From positions 2,509,998-2,571,997 of the forward strand of contig RPFO01000015.1 in assembly GCA_009746045.1 (NCBI GenBank): a DNA stretch of 62,000 nucleotides, written 5' to 3'. Numbering within the stretch: position 1 is the first letter of the stretch; every line of letters begins with the position of its first letter. The notes under the pieces are model-generated. The model was given only the letters and a program-made list of their open reading frames with translations. It ran no database searches and was not told the DNA's origin. Position numbers and translations under genes: made by a program. This stretch comes from Mesostigma viride (Eukaryota; Streptophyta; Mesostigmatophyceae; Mesostigmatales; Mesostigmataceae). Positions 19,014 through 29,961 of the stretch are shown here, piece by piece.

Positions 19014-20968
19014 ACCGTGTGAGATATCAAACCTGTCTGTTTCCAAACAAAATTGCTGCCTATGCGTTGGATAAGCTGTATGGTATGATCGTTGGGAGGG
19101 TGTGCCAGACAGTATAGTATAAAACCTTGGAGAACAAGAGTTGGTTGACGATCAGTGATTTTCCTCGTAAGCTCATCCGCTGGACGCCACCCCACCGCCC
19201 TGCCGTGAGGAGCACTCCTGCAAGTTTGCCCACGTGGTTGGTTTCGTCATATAAAAACGCAAGATGTTCAGCCAAACGTCCCTCTGGCGTGCAGCCAATG
19301 GGGCAGTTGTGCAAAAGATGGTGTTCACATGGTTTGACCCATGTCATGGCCAGGTGAGATGGGGTTATCCGAGATGGGTTGGGTTTGCCGATGTGCAGTC
19401 CCGTGGACTTTTGCACATTACATCGTTGTTGTGAGGCCACAGAGTACGTGTTGATATTTTCCAAGACAGCATTCACTTCCTGTAGAGAGATGCAAACATT
19501 GGTGGTGTCATCCACATAGGCTATCTGTACAATTAATTAATCCACATAGGCTATCTGTACAATACCTTTGGCACTGCCTGCAAGCGGGAAGCCCTGCAGA
19601 CGAGGGTCGTGCTGGTGGAGCCAAAACAATCCTGCGTGTGCCAGTAGAAACAAGATGGGGGACATACAATCTCCTTGGGGGAGGGATCTTGAGCTGTGGC
19701 CAAGTGCAGATTTGTGACCGTTTATAAGGATGTACCAGGTTAGCGATTTGATCATTCCCATGATGACAGTTAGGATGCATGGGCCAAACCCTAAGCCGAT
19801 CAATATGTGTCGGAGGTACGCCCAGCACATGCGGTCAAACGCTTTTTCAAAGTCCCAAAAGAGGATAAAGCCAGCAATGTCGTCGCGCCATGCCTTCTCT
19901 AAGTCTATGTCCATTATGAGGGTGATGCTATCGTTGATATGGAGGTTAGCACGGAAGCCTACTTGTTCTGGGCCTATAAGGCAGTCTAGAACAGAGTATA
20001 GCCTTTGCTGAATTGTTTTGCTAATGATTTTGTACGCAACCGTAAGGAGGCGTATTGGCCGGTAATTTTTCCATTGTGTTTTGTCACCCTTTTTGAACAA
20101 TAAGATGAGGGCTGTTTCGGCCCATTGACCCGTAATCTGTCCATGTTGCCAGATTTCTAGTAGTATGCATTGATAGAAATCTACGTGTAAAAGGGACCAA
20201 AAAGTTTTCCAAAACTCGATGGGAAGCCCATCCACCCCTGGGGCACTACCGGTCCGGATGTTTTGCATGGCATTATTAGCCTCCTCCATGGAGGGGGTTT
20301 GGTCTAGTTGGTGTTGTTGCGCAAGTGTGAGGCGGCGTGGGATAGCTTGTAAAATTTTTGCTATGGCCGCGTCGGCTTCGGCGTGGGGTTCATTTTGGAA
20401 CAGCGAGGTGAAGAAACAATGTCCACTTTCTAGGATGGGGGTTGTGGCCGTGTGTGTGCCTTGTTCATCCTGGATTTCTGAGATGGTTGAGTTGGATTTT
20501 AGTGGTGGAATAAGTGCGAAAAAATCTTTTGTCATGCGTTCGCCTACCTGATGCCACCACAGATTTTCAGAGTCTAAAGCTAGGGCGTGTCTTTAAAAAC
20601 GGAGTTTGTCGAGGTCAGTTTGTGAACTTTGAAGTCGAGCTTGTTCGTAGTGGTTTAGGTGGGGTTTCAGCTGTAGCTGGTTGACTATGCGTTGGTGAAT
20701 TCGGTATGCGCGTCCTTTCTCGCGACGTACGTTTAGGGAGTAGGTATGTGAATATGCTAGCATTTTGGCTAGGCCTTCCTGCATCCACGTGCAGCGGCAG
20801 TCAGTGTAGCTATCCTTGTGAGTTCGCCAATTGCTCCAACGCTGCATGATCTCAAAATAAAACTGATCGTCTTGTTGTAGAAGAATTTTATTGAGGCGAG
20901 CTATGCCTGGGCCCCGTGGTGCCTGGGTGTGGTGGGCAAGCGTGACAATGCATGCATATGGGTAGTGG
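19014..20968 (-). pseudogene. LINE A reverse transcriptase region
   Basis: Minus-strand frames at 20968-20593, 20535-19537, 19515-19060 and 19195-18995 encode an RVT_1 domain. Visible motifs are GSAPGVDGLPIEFWK, NYRPIRLL(T)VAYKI, GFILFWDFEKAFDR (motif A, D in WDFEKAFD), SLPQGDCMSPILFLL (motif B) and AYVDDTTN (motif C). Motif C is interrupted: a 30-bp in-frame duplication inserts a TAA stop after AYVD. A frameshift near 19100-19190 and a stop near 20536-20590 further disable the frame. In life this enzyme would copy LINE RNA at a nicked target. Confidence 0.75.
19510..19563. repeat. 30-bp tandem duplication breaking the RT YVDD box
   Basis: A 24-bp unit, ATCCACATAGGCTATCTG plus TACAAT, occurs at 19510-19533 and 19540-19563, separated by TAATTA. 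On the minus strand it repeats IVQIAYVD with an in-frame TAA between the copies. Confidence 0.9.
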
Positions 20969-21551
20969 TGTTACGTCCCAGCCCAGACACACCTAGCCTG
21001 AGCTACGTAGCGAAAGATCCTCCTTGCTGGAATTAGGAATAATTCAAGGTGGCCTAATGTAGATTGCGCTTCACGACGTGAGTCGTGAGATATCTGGCAC
21101 CACGGCTTGATGCCAAGTTAATTGTACACACTTATATTGGCTAGCAAGACCAATTACAAATGGATAATTGCCCCGGGCTCAATGTGTAGGCGTATTCGCA
21201 CTTATCATTCATCAAACCAAGAGGACGAGACTCTCGTCCTCGGACTAATTTAACCTAGGTCGGTTGTGGCGCAGATACAACGCCAATCCTTCTAGAACAT
21301 TCCAAGTCAATCATTCCACGTAGGATCCGGGCCGACATCCACCCTCAACTACAGGATCCACGCCTAGAATTACAGACGGACCCATACTGGCGCGGCGCCA
21401 CTGCACCGGCCCCTAAAAGGTCAACCTAGGACCAAAATAACTAGTCCAATTCACACAATAACCATTATCAATAAATCCCATCACAACAGACCAAACGGTC
21501 TTAGTAATTTATTCCATTGTTACGTCCAACCAAAAGGGCTGGGACGTAACA
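20969..21551 (-). repeat. 3' LTR of gypsy G1 (583 bp)
   Basis: It starts TGTTACGTCCCAGCCC and ends GGGCTGGGACGTAACA on the plus strand, so it has 16-bp inverted ends with TG...CA borders. A polypurine tract lies on its internal side. Confidence 0.8.
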
Positions 21552-21569
21552 CTCCTCCCCCCCCACGGG
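21552..21569 (-). promoter_or_regulatory. Polypurine tract of gypsy G1
   Basis: On the minus strand GTGGGGGGGGAGGAG directly precedes TGTTACG of the LTR, as expected for the plus-strand primer site. The same arrangement is seen in G2 and G3. Confidence 0.7.
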
Positions 21570-21771
21570 GGTCGGTAGTCCCTACCGTACAAGATAGAAT
21601 AAGGAAGTGCAACGCTACTATAAGAGTACTATGTCCCAACCCCGGTTCACCCGCAGGTCAGTAATACCAGTTCCTCTAGAAGTTGATACACAGGACCAAC
21701 CCTGACGTAGTAGCAAGGACTCTGATGACTGGATCAATCCGCTATCCGTCACAAAAACTTTCATAACCACT

Positions 21772-22554
21772 CTAGCGTCCGCCGCTGGTGGCACGCCGCT
21801 GCTGCTGGGCCTCAGTGAGAGCCCTACGCCCCACGTGAGTCATTTGCCGGATCATGGTCCCGGGGTGCGAGCACAGGTCACACTCAAAGGCCACCTGGTA
21901 GGGAGACACCTTCTGCCGGCCCATCCTCGATAGCTCCACCCACGTACCCCGGGGCCACATGGACAGGAACCCAGCGAGGTACTGGGGGTGGGTAAATAGA
22001 AGAGTCAGTGCCGACCGATCCACCACCCCACAGCGGTGCTCGCGGACAAAGTGCACCCCCATCATAAAAACCTCCGTACGCACGTGGTCATCGTTGATTG
22101 TCGCCGTCTGTGCCCCTGCAATATCGGGCACCACCCGATCCAGAAAGGCACGCCCCTCCGTTGGGGCCACCTTGGGAGGCGTCACCACGTGCCCCACCCC
22201 ATCCACCTGATATCGCCAATCCCACCAGTCTTCAGAACCGAACCGCACAGTATGCCCCACCACCTGGGGAAAACGAGGATCGGCGGGTTGCGGAAGGGGC
22301 AGTGGAACCTGAGGGAGAAAAGTGATTTCTACTTGTTCCCAGTAGGCACCGCGATCCACCGCGCACCAGGGACCCGCTTGAAACACCAAAGGAGCGGGCA
22401 GATGCATGCCAGGAGGAGCCTGGAGGGAGGGAGGTCCCTCGAACGTCACACACAGCTTCTCTGTACGGGGCCCTGGCCCTCCGTACCTTACTGCCCTGCC
22501 CGGTACCGCCCGTATGAGTTTATTTGTAACTGTATGAAATCCCCCATTGCCCAC
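21772..22554 (-). CDS. Gypsy G1 ORF3, C-terminal part (env position, unknown family)
   Basis: The frame lies downstream of integrase and next to the 3' LTR, where env or other extra ORFs sit. The 260-residue product has no signal peptide or membrane helix I can see. By eye its C-terminal half resembles the end of G2 ORF3: FTHPQYLAGFLSMWPRGTWV here versus TQHRYYWAFLGLFPDGVWAD there, and LCVTFEGPP versus LTVEFPAVP. A conserved domain of unknown function is therefore plausible. It is in a different frame from the upstream part, with a shift near 22555. Confidence 0.5.
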   Translation of the reverse strand: MGNGGFHTVTNKLIRAVPGRAVRYGGPGPRTEKLCVTFEGPPSLQAPPGMHLPAPLVFQAGPWCAVDRGAYWEQVEITFLPQVPLPLPQPADPRFPQVVGHTVRFGSEDWWDWRYQVDGVGHVVTPPKVAPTEGRAFLDRVVPDIAGAQTATINDDHVRTEVFMMGVHFVREHRCGVVDRSALTLLFTHPQYLAGFLSMWPRGTWVELSRMGRQKVSPYQVAFECDLCSHPGTMIRQMTHVGRRALTEAQQQRRATSGGR

Positions 22555-22961
22555 TCCTCGTGGGAAGACCCCGGCGCCCTGGAAGCTGCATCATAGCCCA
22601 CTGAGGTGGCGGCGGAAGGATCGCCTTGGCGCCCGTGCTGGACCAACATACGCTGTATCAGGTCGTGTCCCGACTGCACCGCTGCCACGAGCGCCTCAAG
22701 TGTAACCACAGGCTCCGCCGGCACCAGAATGCCCGTATCCCTGGGCCCTTCCGCGACCCGAGGTGGCGTCTCCGCCATGGTATGTAGGCACGGTTCCTCC
22801 GCGGAACGGTGCGAGGGTCGACCCGACATGGTGGGTCGGCTGGGTCCCTCCACTGGACGTGACATTGACGATCCGGCTCGGTCAGGCCTGGGACGTGGGT
22901 CCAAGGAGACCAGGAAGGTAGGCTCCTGTGGTTCCACTTCCGGCCGGGGACGGGGCTCCAA
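22488..22961 (-). pseudogene. Gypsy G1 ORF3, middle part
   Basis: The product is a Pro/Arg-rich low-complexity stretch followed by a helix-prone segment (VTLEALVAAVQSGHDLIQRM) that resembles in style the AATVSAMQAQIQSLASAFG segment of G2 ORF3. It is probably continuous with 21772-22554 before a frameshift. Composition makes the exact frame uncertain. Confidence 0.35.
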
Positions 22962-23562
22962 GGAGACAAGGAAGGTTATCCGGTTGTCCCATCTCCTGCG
23001 GTGAACTCACTGGATCCGCCTCGGAGGGCCCACGCCTGGCCGGCTGTTCTGTCCTAGCTACAGTGGTCTCCGTCGTATCCTGCCGCGGTCGCCGGGCCTC
23101 CCGCTCGGCCGCTCCAACTCCAGCGCAGCCCCCCACGTGCGTTCCCAGTGACGATCTTCCGGGCGACGAGGTGGCGGAGACGCTCGGCGAGCGGTTCGTA
23201 CCTCGGTACCCGAGTCCGAGCGGGAGCGCGAGCGTGAGGGAGGTGAGGGCGAACGACGACGTACAGGACGTTCTGGAGCACGCTGAGGGACTGATTGACT
23301 GCCCCCGCCCCATCCCGTGGCCCTCGGAAGATTCCGCGCCTCACGCCCGGGGGGTCGCCCCCAGCCTGTCGCCGGCGGAGGCGCCTCATAACGCGCCACA
23401 GGGCGGCCTGCGCCACCCTCCAAGGTGCCCCGAGACGGTGGATCTCGTGGAGGAGAGCGAGGGAGAGGACGTGAGGGGTAGTCGTCGGAATCGGAATCGT
23501 AGCCCTCACTCCCATCGTCCTGGTCTTCGTCATCGATCCATGGTCACGATGCGATCCAGAGC

Positions 23563-24117
23563 CTATCGTAGCGAATACTGCCCCGCACGTAGGCACTTTT
23601 CGCCCCGCAACGCCCCCTCCAACGGAAGGTACCGGGGAAAGTGGTTCCCCAGCAGGTTCCGCACCGCTGGTGGAACTAGGAGGAGCAAAAGCCGTGGAAA
23701 ATCCAGGCCCGCATTCAGCGTGTTCACGCACGCGTGACAAAGGCACTCCCGCTCATGGGTTTCCCAATCCGTGCCAACCACCACGCCGTCGCGCTCTGCG
23801 GTGCGGGTCTCGACCTTGAACCCCACATTTCTCCGCACGAACCATCGGAAACTCTCCAACTGCGAGGGGCCGACCCGCGCCAGAATGGAATCAGCGCGGA
23901 GATCCGAAGGCATCTGGTTACGGCGCCGGCGTCGTCGTTCCAACAAGGCTTCACCCTCCCGACCATAGTCGCGTAAGAACACTCGGGGATTAAATGTCTC
24001 CTCGTTCAGCTCTTTCACTAGCTGCATCGTGCGCGCGTCCGATGCTCCGATTCGGGACGACGTCTCTTGCCGGCGTTCGCGACCGGATGAAGGCCCCGTC
24101 TGCCATGCAGCCACCAC
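23563..24117 (-). pseudogene. Gypsy G1 ORF3, N-terminal part, unrecognised
   Basis: This minus-strand frame has protein-like composition (TMQLVKELNEETFNPRVFLRD; ECLCHACVNTLNAG) between the integrase end and the proline-rich region. A further frame at 24367-23990 covers the acidic, Gly-rich stretch just upstream. I recognise no domain. Several alternative frames are open because of high GC, so boundaries are approximate. Confidence 0.35.
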
Positions 24118-24451
24118 CTCCCGAGCCTCCGGCTCCTAAGGCACCCCCTCGGACTGCAGGCTCTCCGCGAGCTGTCTGCGTCCTCGCAACCCCTCCTGGT
24201 TGAGGAACCGCAGGTTGGTCTGGCATGTCCATGTCAACCAGATCTTCTTCACTGGACTCCCCGTCGGCTTCCCAGATTTCTGCATCTGCAGCCTCCGCGG
24301 CGCTGACTGAAGTCGGGCCTCTGGGAAGCGCCTCCGCGGCGTCCCCCTGCACAGCCGGCACACACAAGATACCAGGGCATTAGTCGGCGTGTACCTGGTA
24401 CCCAGCTCACACACCACTCTCCCCCTACACCGCTGTACCGTATGTGGCCTG

Positions 24452-25163
24452 CTAACGCAACTGGTGCGTCTTCTTGTATGCTTCTAGTAAGCGGGCGCAC
24501 CCAGCTAACTCAGTAGCGGTGCGCCAGGATCGAGTCCTCAGACTCATGCTGCGCGAATCGCCATCGCACCCGGTATTGTCGCTGGACCCCTCGTCCCCTC
24601 TTGACATCCCGGTGTCCCACGATCGCTGCCACCTCATCCTCCTGTTCCCCCGTGCCCGGATTGAACTCCAACGGGGCCGGGGGATTGACCCGACCCTGGA
24701 TGGTATTCTGGTGATACAACTTGAGCTGGTCACGATGGAAACGGTTGGACGTGAGGTTCCATGACACTGGGATGTCCACCTGGAACATGACGTCATCGAA
24801 CTTGGTGAGGACCTTGTAGGGGCCCAGGAACATGGGACGAAGCTTAGTCTTCAGCTCCTTCTCCACCTTGTGTGAAAATCGCCCGATCTGCGGGCCCTCA
24901 ACCAGGACCCAATCGCCCACCTCGATGGGCGGCGTCCGGTTATCCCGCTTGCCGGCTGTCCTCTCCAGATACCGCTCTGCCGCTGCGCGATAGCCCTGGA
25001 CTGCACTGTTATGCGCCTGGTGCATCCGCTGCAGCAACCGATCAACCCCCTGACGGGTGTCCAGCTTGACCTGATCCTCTCCAAGTCCGGGGCTCATAAG
25101 CAAGTCGGACGGCGTGAGAGGGTGTCGGCCGGAGTTGAGGAAAAAGGGAGTAAATCCATGGGC
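24452..25163 (-). pseudogene. Gypsy G1 integrase C-terminal half and chromodomain-like end
   Basis: The frame begins within the integrase core at AHGFTPFFLNSGRHPLTP, continues through the GPY/F-type C-terminal domain (VGDWVLVEGPQIGRFSHKV...LRPMFLGPYKVL) and reaches a chromodomain-like tail (VAAIVGHRDVKRGRG, YRVRWRF, then ELAGCARLLEAYKK). A one-base shift near 24515 separates the last helix from the rest, so the chromodomain is broken. Chromodomains of this group direct insertion by binding modified histones. The upstream border at 25163 coincides with the terminus of element X. Confidence 0.75.
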
Positions 25164-25207
25164 CACAACGGTATGAAAGTGCCAAAAAATGCCCTTATAA
25201 GCCCTAC
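25164..25207 (+). repeat. Left terminal inverted repeat of element X
   Basis: It starts CACAACGGTATGAAAGTGCC and is about 80% similar to the reverse complement of 55644-55687. Confidence 0.7.
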
Positions 25208-25282
25208 ATGGAGCAAATTGAGTCCAAACATGCTAGATATTGGTAGGCAGCATGTCCAGGACACCAGTAGAAGGAATTTGAC

Positions 25283-27077
25283 TTCTATTCCCACTATTAC
25301 CAATCCACCAACATTTGATTAAAACAATAAGTGGGCAATTACAGAACCCATGAGTGAGCCTGCCACGCTGCACCCATTTCATGATTGATTGTAGTTCTCG
25401 TTACCCTAGAAACAAACACAAGAAGAGGGAGGGAGGGAGGGACAAGAAAAAGAGACCTAGAACATCGTGCAAATGGCACTTTAGGGCGGCGTAGCCCGGG
25501 CTCGCCTCATGAGCCGTCAGCAACAGTAACTTAATTGCTACTTAACTTAACGAACTAGAAATGGCCATACAAAACTGGCCAACTAATTCTAACTCATGGA
25601 ACCGGTCCAGCCCAAGGCCCACCGTCCCGTAGTACCACTCACATAGCGGCGTTCATTCTCATCTGTTATAAAGAAACTACGTTCAGAGAACACCGATTCT
25701 ATTCCCACTATTACCAATCCACCAACATTTGATTAAAACAATAAGTGGGCAATTACAGAACCCATGAGTGAGCCTGCCACGCTGCACCCATTTCATGATT
25801 GATTGTAGTTCTCGTTACCCAACCCCCCTTTCCTGGTGCTTTATCTCCAAAGCTCCGCCAACCACTTTCGCTCAGCGGCTCTCGAGGCTGCCCTGCCGCA
25901 ACGGTCACGACCATTACAATCGCCGGCGGCTGTAGCGAGCCTCATGCACGATAACCCTTCGCAGGGCCCCCCCAGCCTTCCACCCTCGGCCAGTAAAAGA
26001 GGGTGTTGAATGTGCACGCAAAGACAAGGAAGAAGACGCCTCGTTTAACGATCACGGACCTCCCTCAAAGGCCAGTGCCGCCCTAACTTGACGACAACTT
26101 GTAGGACGTCACCCGATGCCACCATATCTCGATTACTGTCAACGTTGTCACCTGGGGGAGTAACTTTCCATATTTCAGGTTTTAGTTGATGAGCAGGCTC
26201 TCATCACACACCCCAGCGGCCGATAAAGCGCAAGCGCAACTGGGCCGGCCAAAATATTTGGTCCTGCCCGGCCCAGGTCCGTCTGTTAAACTGGCCCCTT
26301 AAGTCTCGGTCTGAATCGAAATATTGCATAATTCCGGAATTCGTCCCCACCACATTCCCGAGACCTCACGCACCCATAAGAGCGGATGCTGGTAAATATT
26401 TTTCTACTTACGCGAGGGCCGACAGACTTGTCGTCCATCACAATGCCCACTAAAAGTAACCCGACCACCCTTCCTTCGGCAGTCAGCAGTCAGGAACTGC
26501 AACCCTGCTGCGACATTCCGCAGCAAAGCGGTAGGCACTGCAGCGTGGCACGGAAATCTTACTCATGGTTTCAGAGTTCCGTACAGGTGCCACGCGCAGG
26601 CAAACGCGAAGTATTTTATAGTCTCTCGTCGGCCAAGAACCCAGCTGCGGGGAGAAAACCGACGAGGGTAATTAATTTCTTCTTCACAGTCACGTGACTG
26701 TTCAAGCTATGTCAGTCACGCGCCATCTCTAATCGGCCACCGCCAGCCAAAAGGCTGACGCGATTAGGGCAGCATTAAATTTCTTGTAATCCGCCATACC
26801 CATACCCCATACATCCGATTACAAGAAAAAGAGACCTAGAACATCGTGCAAATGGCACTTTAGGGCGGCGTAGCCCGGGCTCGCCTCATGAGCCGTCAGC
26901 AACAGTAACTTAATTGCTACTTAACTTAACGAACTAGAAATGGCCATACAAAACTGGCCAACTAATTCTAACTCATGGAACCGGTCCAGCCCAAGGCCCA
27001 CCGTCCCGTAGTACCACTCACATAGCGGCGTTCATTCTCATCTGTTATAAAGAAACTACGTTCAGAGAACACCGATT
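25283..27077 (-). mobile_element. K1: non-autonomous split-direct-repeat DIRS (PAT/kangaroo-type) element
   Basis: In plus coordinates the order is B2 (25283-25406), A2 (25442-25698), B1 (25697-25820), a ~1-kb internal region, and A1 (26821-27077). A1/A2 and B1/B2 are near-identical pairs. Read on the minus strand this is A1-internal-B1-A2-B2, the split direct repeat arrangement of PAT and kangaroo. The A repeat ends TTCAGAGAACACCGATT, close to the K2 and K3 ends. The internal region has no recombinase or reverse transcriptase, so K1 depends on a partner. Only TT is shared at the junctions and no long target duplication exists, as expected for tyrosine-recombinase integration. Confidence 0.75.
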
Positions 27078-27179
27078 TCCAGAATTTTCCGACATCGGTT
27101 GGTCTATTTTTGGCATGTCTATTGTTAGCAACTTTCCAGATTTTAATATAAACAAATACCATTTAGTATGCAAATAAAG

Positions 27180-27472
27180 AGCTCCTGGCCTGGCTATTTG
27201 CAGGTAGGCTAATGCTCATGTCGACTACCAACTGTGCACCAGGTCCCATGGTCATCTGACCTCATTTGGTGACAAACTGCCACCAAATGCTAGCAAAAAC
27301 GCACTGTTTCACCACATGCATCTCATTGCAGTTTCCTTAGAATATGTGTTCAGTCGAGGCTGGAAATTTGCAATCACATTGCACATCGTAAATGTAGACA
27401 TGGCACAAAAAATCAGGTCCATCGTACTGTATTTGGTAACAAAATGCCACCAAATGCTAGCAAAAATGTGCG
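27180..27472. repeat. Degenerate ~170-bp satellite units (left side of K3)
   Basis: Successive units share CCACCAAATGCTAGCAAAAA, then (C/T)G(T/C)GC, CTTGCAGTTTCC, TGTGCTCAGTC(T)GAGGCTGG and GCACAAAA.TCAGGTCC. The spacing is about 170 bp (27293 to 27462). The array continues on the other side of K3 at 35300. Confidence 0.7.
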
Positions 27473-28355
27473 TTAAGATCACTCAGCTCCCAAGAAGACC
27501 AGCATTTGATTGAATACAATAAGTGGAGCCCTGCCACAAATGCAGCAGTTAACAGTGGCCTTAAGGTTTCTCAATCCGCACGCGGAAGCAAGAAGCCTCC
27601 AGGGTGGGAGGGAGGGGAAAGAAACAATTGCGGATCATTGCCTGCCTAGCTTGCTTAAGGCATGGCCCGCCGACACACAAGCTGACATCATCCTAAATGA
27701 ATTAACACCGGCATGCGTCACACACCGGCCTGAACAGTGCTGAAAACGCCACTACAAACAGCGTGGCCACGCACCCCCAGGCTAGTGCGTTAACCGTACA
27801 GGTAGTAGTACAAGGTTCCCAAGACTGACAAACATAAAACGCGCCCATCGACCCCTTGGGCCGGTCCGAATCCACTTTACAATAATTAATCACGACTCAC
27901 TAAATAACCCAAATCAGCCAAAGATTCGGTAAGCAACCAGCCGACCCTACAGGTCCCCACCTAACCTCAGCTGGTGCAACCAAACACGAATCTTTGCAAG
28001 TGAAGTCGTATAAAACCTACAATTAATTTTCTCGGACCGCTAATTAATAGCCACCGACCCTTATAAACAACCGGGTCATCCAAGGAAAATTCGGGCGAGC
28101 AGGAAACCCTTTGTACAAATCGAATTAGTCAGCCCATGTCGCAGACAGCCTTCCACATCCAGGCCAAGGCATGGCGGCCTTATCTTTCCCGCATGCGTTA
28201 ATTAAACTATATTCAGAGAAAACCGATTAAGATCACTCAGCTCCCAAGAAGACCAGCATTTGATTGAATACAATAAGTGGAGCCCTGCCACAAATGCAGC
28301 AGTTAACAGTGGCCTTAAGGTTTCTCAATCCGCACGCGGAAGCAAGAAGCCTCCA

Positions 28356-29157
28356 CCCAATTACCCCCCCCTGGCGCCAACCCCATTGCGCCGATTAAAC
28401 TCATGACCACCGTGCGCGAAAGAGCGTGTCGCAACATCTTAAATGGCGACTCAGCCCGCGCTAGGCTATATTAACCCCCGCAGGGGCCCGCTGGTTACAA
28501 TGCGACACAAGCCGGTGACCACCCCAAAAGCAAGCCCTCAAAAAGAGCCAGCATTTCGCAATTCCGGAACCGTCTAAAAAGGAAAGAGGTTTTACGACAC
28601 CATAATAGACTGAGCCGCGCAGCAGGTGCTGAGACGAAAAGGAACGACAAAGGTCTGGCGTAGCCTCGCCTCCCTGAGACGCCCTCCCCAACTCGAGTCT
28701 CGCAATAGGGAAATTTCTAGCTTCGGAGCGCAACTCTCGCGCGGCTCCTATTGTCCCCAACCACCCCTCCTCGGCAGGGGCAGCTGGACAACTGACCTGC
28801 CGCCACAAAAAATATTTTATGACAAAAAAAGTCGTTGCTGACAGGATCCTGGTTCGGGACCTTTAGAGTCCAGGTCACGTCCCACGCACCATCGCACGGT
28901 GGCAAGCCTGCGATGTGACACTAGAGCTGTTTTAGAAACTTATAAACAGCTCCGCCGAAGCTGGCCAAACCGCCGGAGTAGCGCCCCATCCTTCGCCCAT
29001 GTCAAAAAGACCCGCAGCCGGGGAAAACGACATGGGGGTAAATTTAAATTTTCTTTCCGTTGCACGACCAACTATACTATGCTTGGTCGAACAACTTAGC
29101 GGTTGTGCCACCATCTGCCTCGGCTACAAGACAGATGCAACCCGCGCTAGAATGTGC
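28356..29157. other. Internal sequence of K3, no gene seen
   Basis: Frames are short and none shows gag, reverse transcriptase or recombinase motifs. Confidence 0.5.
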
Positions 29158-29295
29158 ATTCTATTAACCGTGGAACTCCAGGGTAACCAGACTCTTTATT
29201 AAAACAATGAGTGGAGCACATGCAAAAGGCAGGCCACATCCCGGCCGCCGATGCTCATGGGAACACTTATTGCTTGGCAAAGGCTAGCCTTACCC
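29158..29295 (-). repeat. K2 B2 repeat
   Basis: Starts ATTCTATTAACCGTGG and ends GGCTAGCCTTACCC. It is a direct copy of 29752-29889. Confidence 0.85.
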
Positions 29296-29320
29296 CCAAA
29301 CACGCAGGGAGGGGGGGGGG

Positions 29321-29755
29321 GAAAAGAAAAGAGGCCGACCTTAGCTAGGTGGGTTTGTTTTTGTCCTTTTTTGCGTGTCATGCGGCCTTGGCCCGGACGG
29401 CATTTTTTCGCCACGCAAATGTTGCGTCTGAACAAATGACGCAATGTGGCGTTCTAATTGCCGGCAGCTTACGTAAGGCTGCCGGGGCTATTAGGTCACA
29501 TATTGCGTGAGAGAAAGAATCTAGATCTAGTTAATCACTACGCCATGAGCCAAGAAACCTAGACAGTGGCAGGTTTATATCTCAACGTAGCTCCTGCCAC
29601 CTGGCCAAGAAAAACTGGCCAAAGCTTTGGCCACGACTGATCCGGATCAGGCCGCACCGGCCTCAAAAGGTATGTCACGTGAACCCAATAACCTAGCTAT
29701 AGCGGCTACCCTTCCATCTCACTATAAAGAAACTATGTTCAGAGAACCACGATTC
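29321..29755 (-). repeat. K2 A2 repeat
   Basis: Starts GAAAAGAAAAGAGGCC and ends TTCAGAGAACCACGATT. It is a direct copy of 34225-34656. Confidence 0.9.
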
Positions 29756-29889
29756 TATTAACCGTGGAACTCCAGGGTAACCAGACTCTTTATTAAAACA
29801 ATGAGTGGAGCACATACAAAAGGCAGGCCACATCCCGGCCGCCGATGCTCATGGGAACACTTATTGCTTGGCAAAGGCTAGCCTTACCC
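29752..29889 (-). repeat. K2 B1 repeat
   Basis: Abuts A2 directly. The A2/B1 border mimics the junction of a circular intermediate. Confidence 0.85.
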
Positions 29890-29961
29890 TTATATCCCTC
29901 CCTGGCGATCCATGCCAGGGGCAAAGAACCTAGCATAATGACAGAGAAATGAACAACCAAA

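Larger units (their letters stand above)
16729..20968 (-). mobile_element. LINE A, degenerate non-LTR retrotransposon with nested insertions
   Basis: The 3' end (16729-16790 on the plus strand) has the tail AATTAAATTATAACATGCC, then TCCGTTGGGAGATCATG. Reading upward on the minus strand are a C-terminal region (16874-17804), a TTAA-flanked MITE (17786-18470), LINE C (18666-19001) and the reverse transcriptase (19014-20847 and beyond). Coding character continues to 20968, where the LTR of gypsy G1 starts abruptly. The endonuclease-bearing 5' part should therefore lie on the far side of G1, outside the window. Stops and frameshifts make this copy inactive. Confidence 0.7.

Noticed and set aside
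15796-20968. LINE A and LINE B as a single LINE
   Set aside because: A full 3' tail with LINE-type terminus lies between them at 16729-16790, and LINE A has its own C-terminus without zf-RVT.
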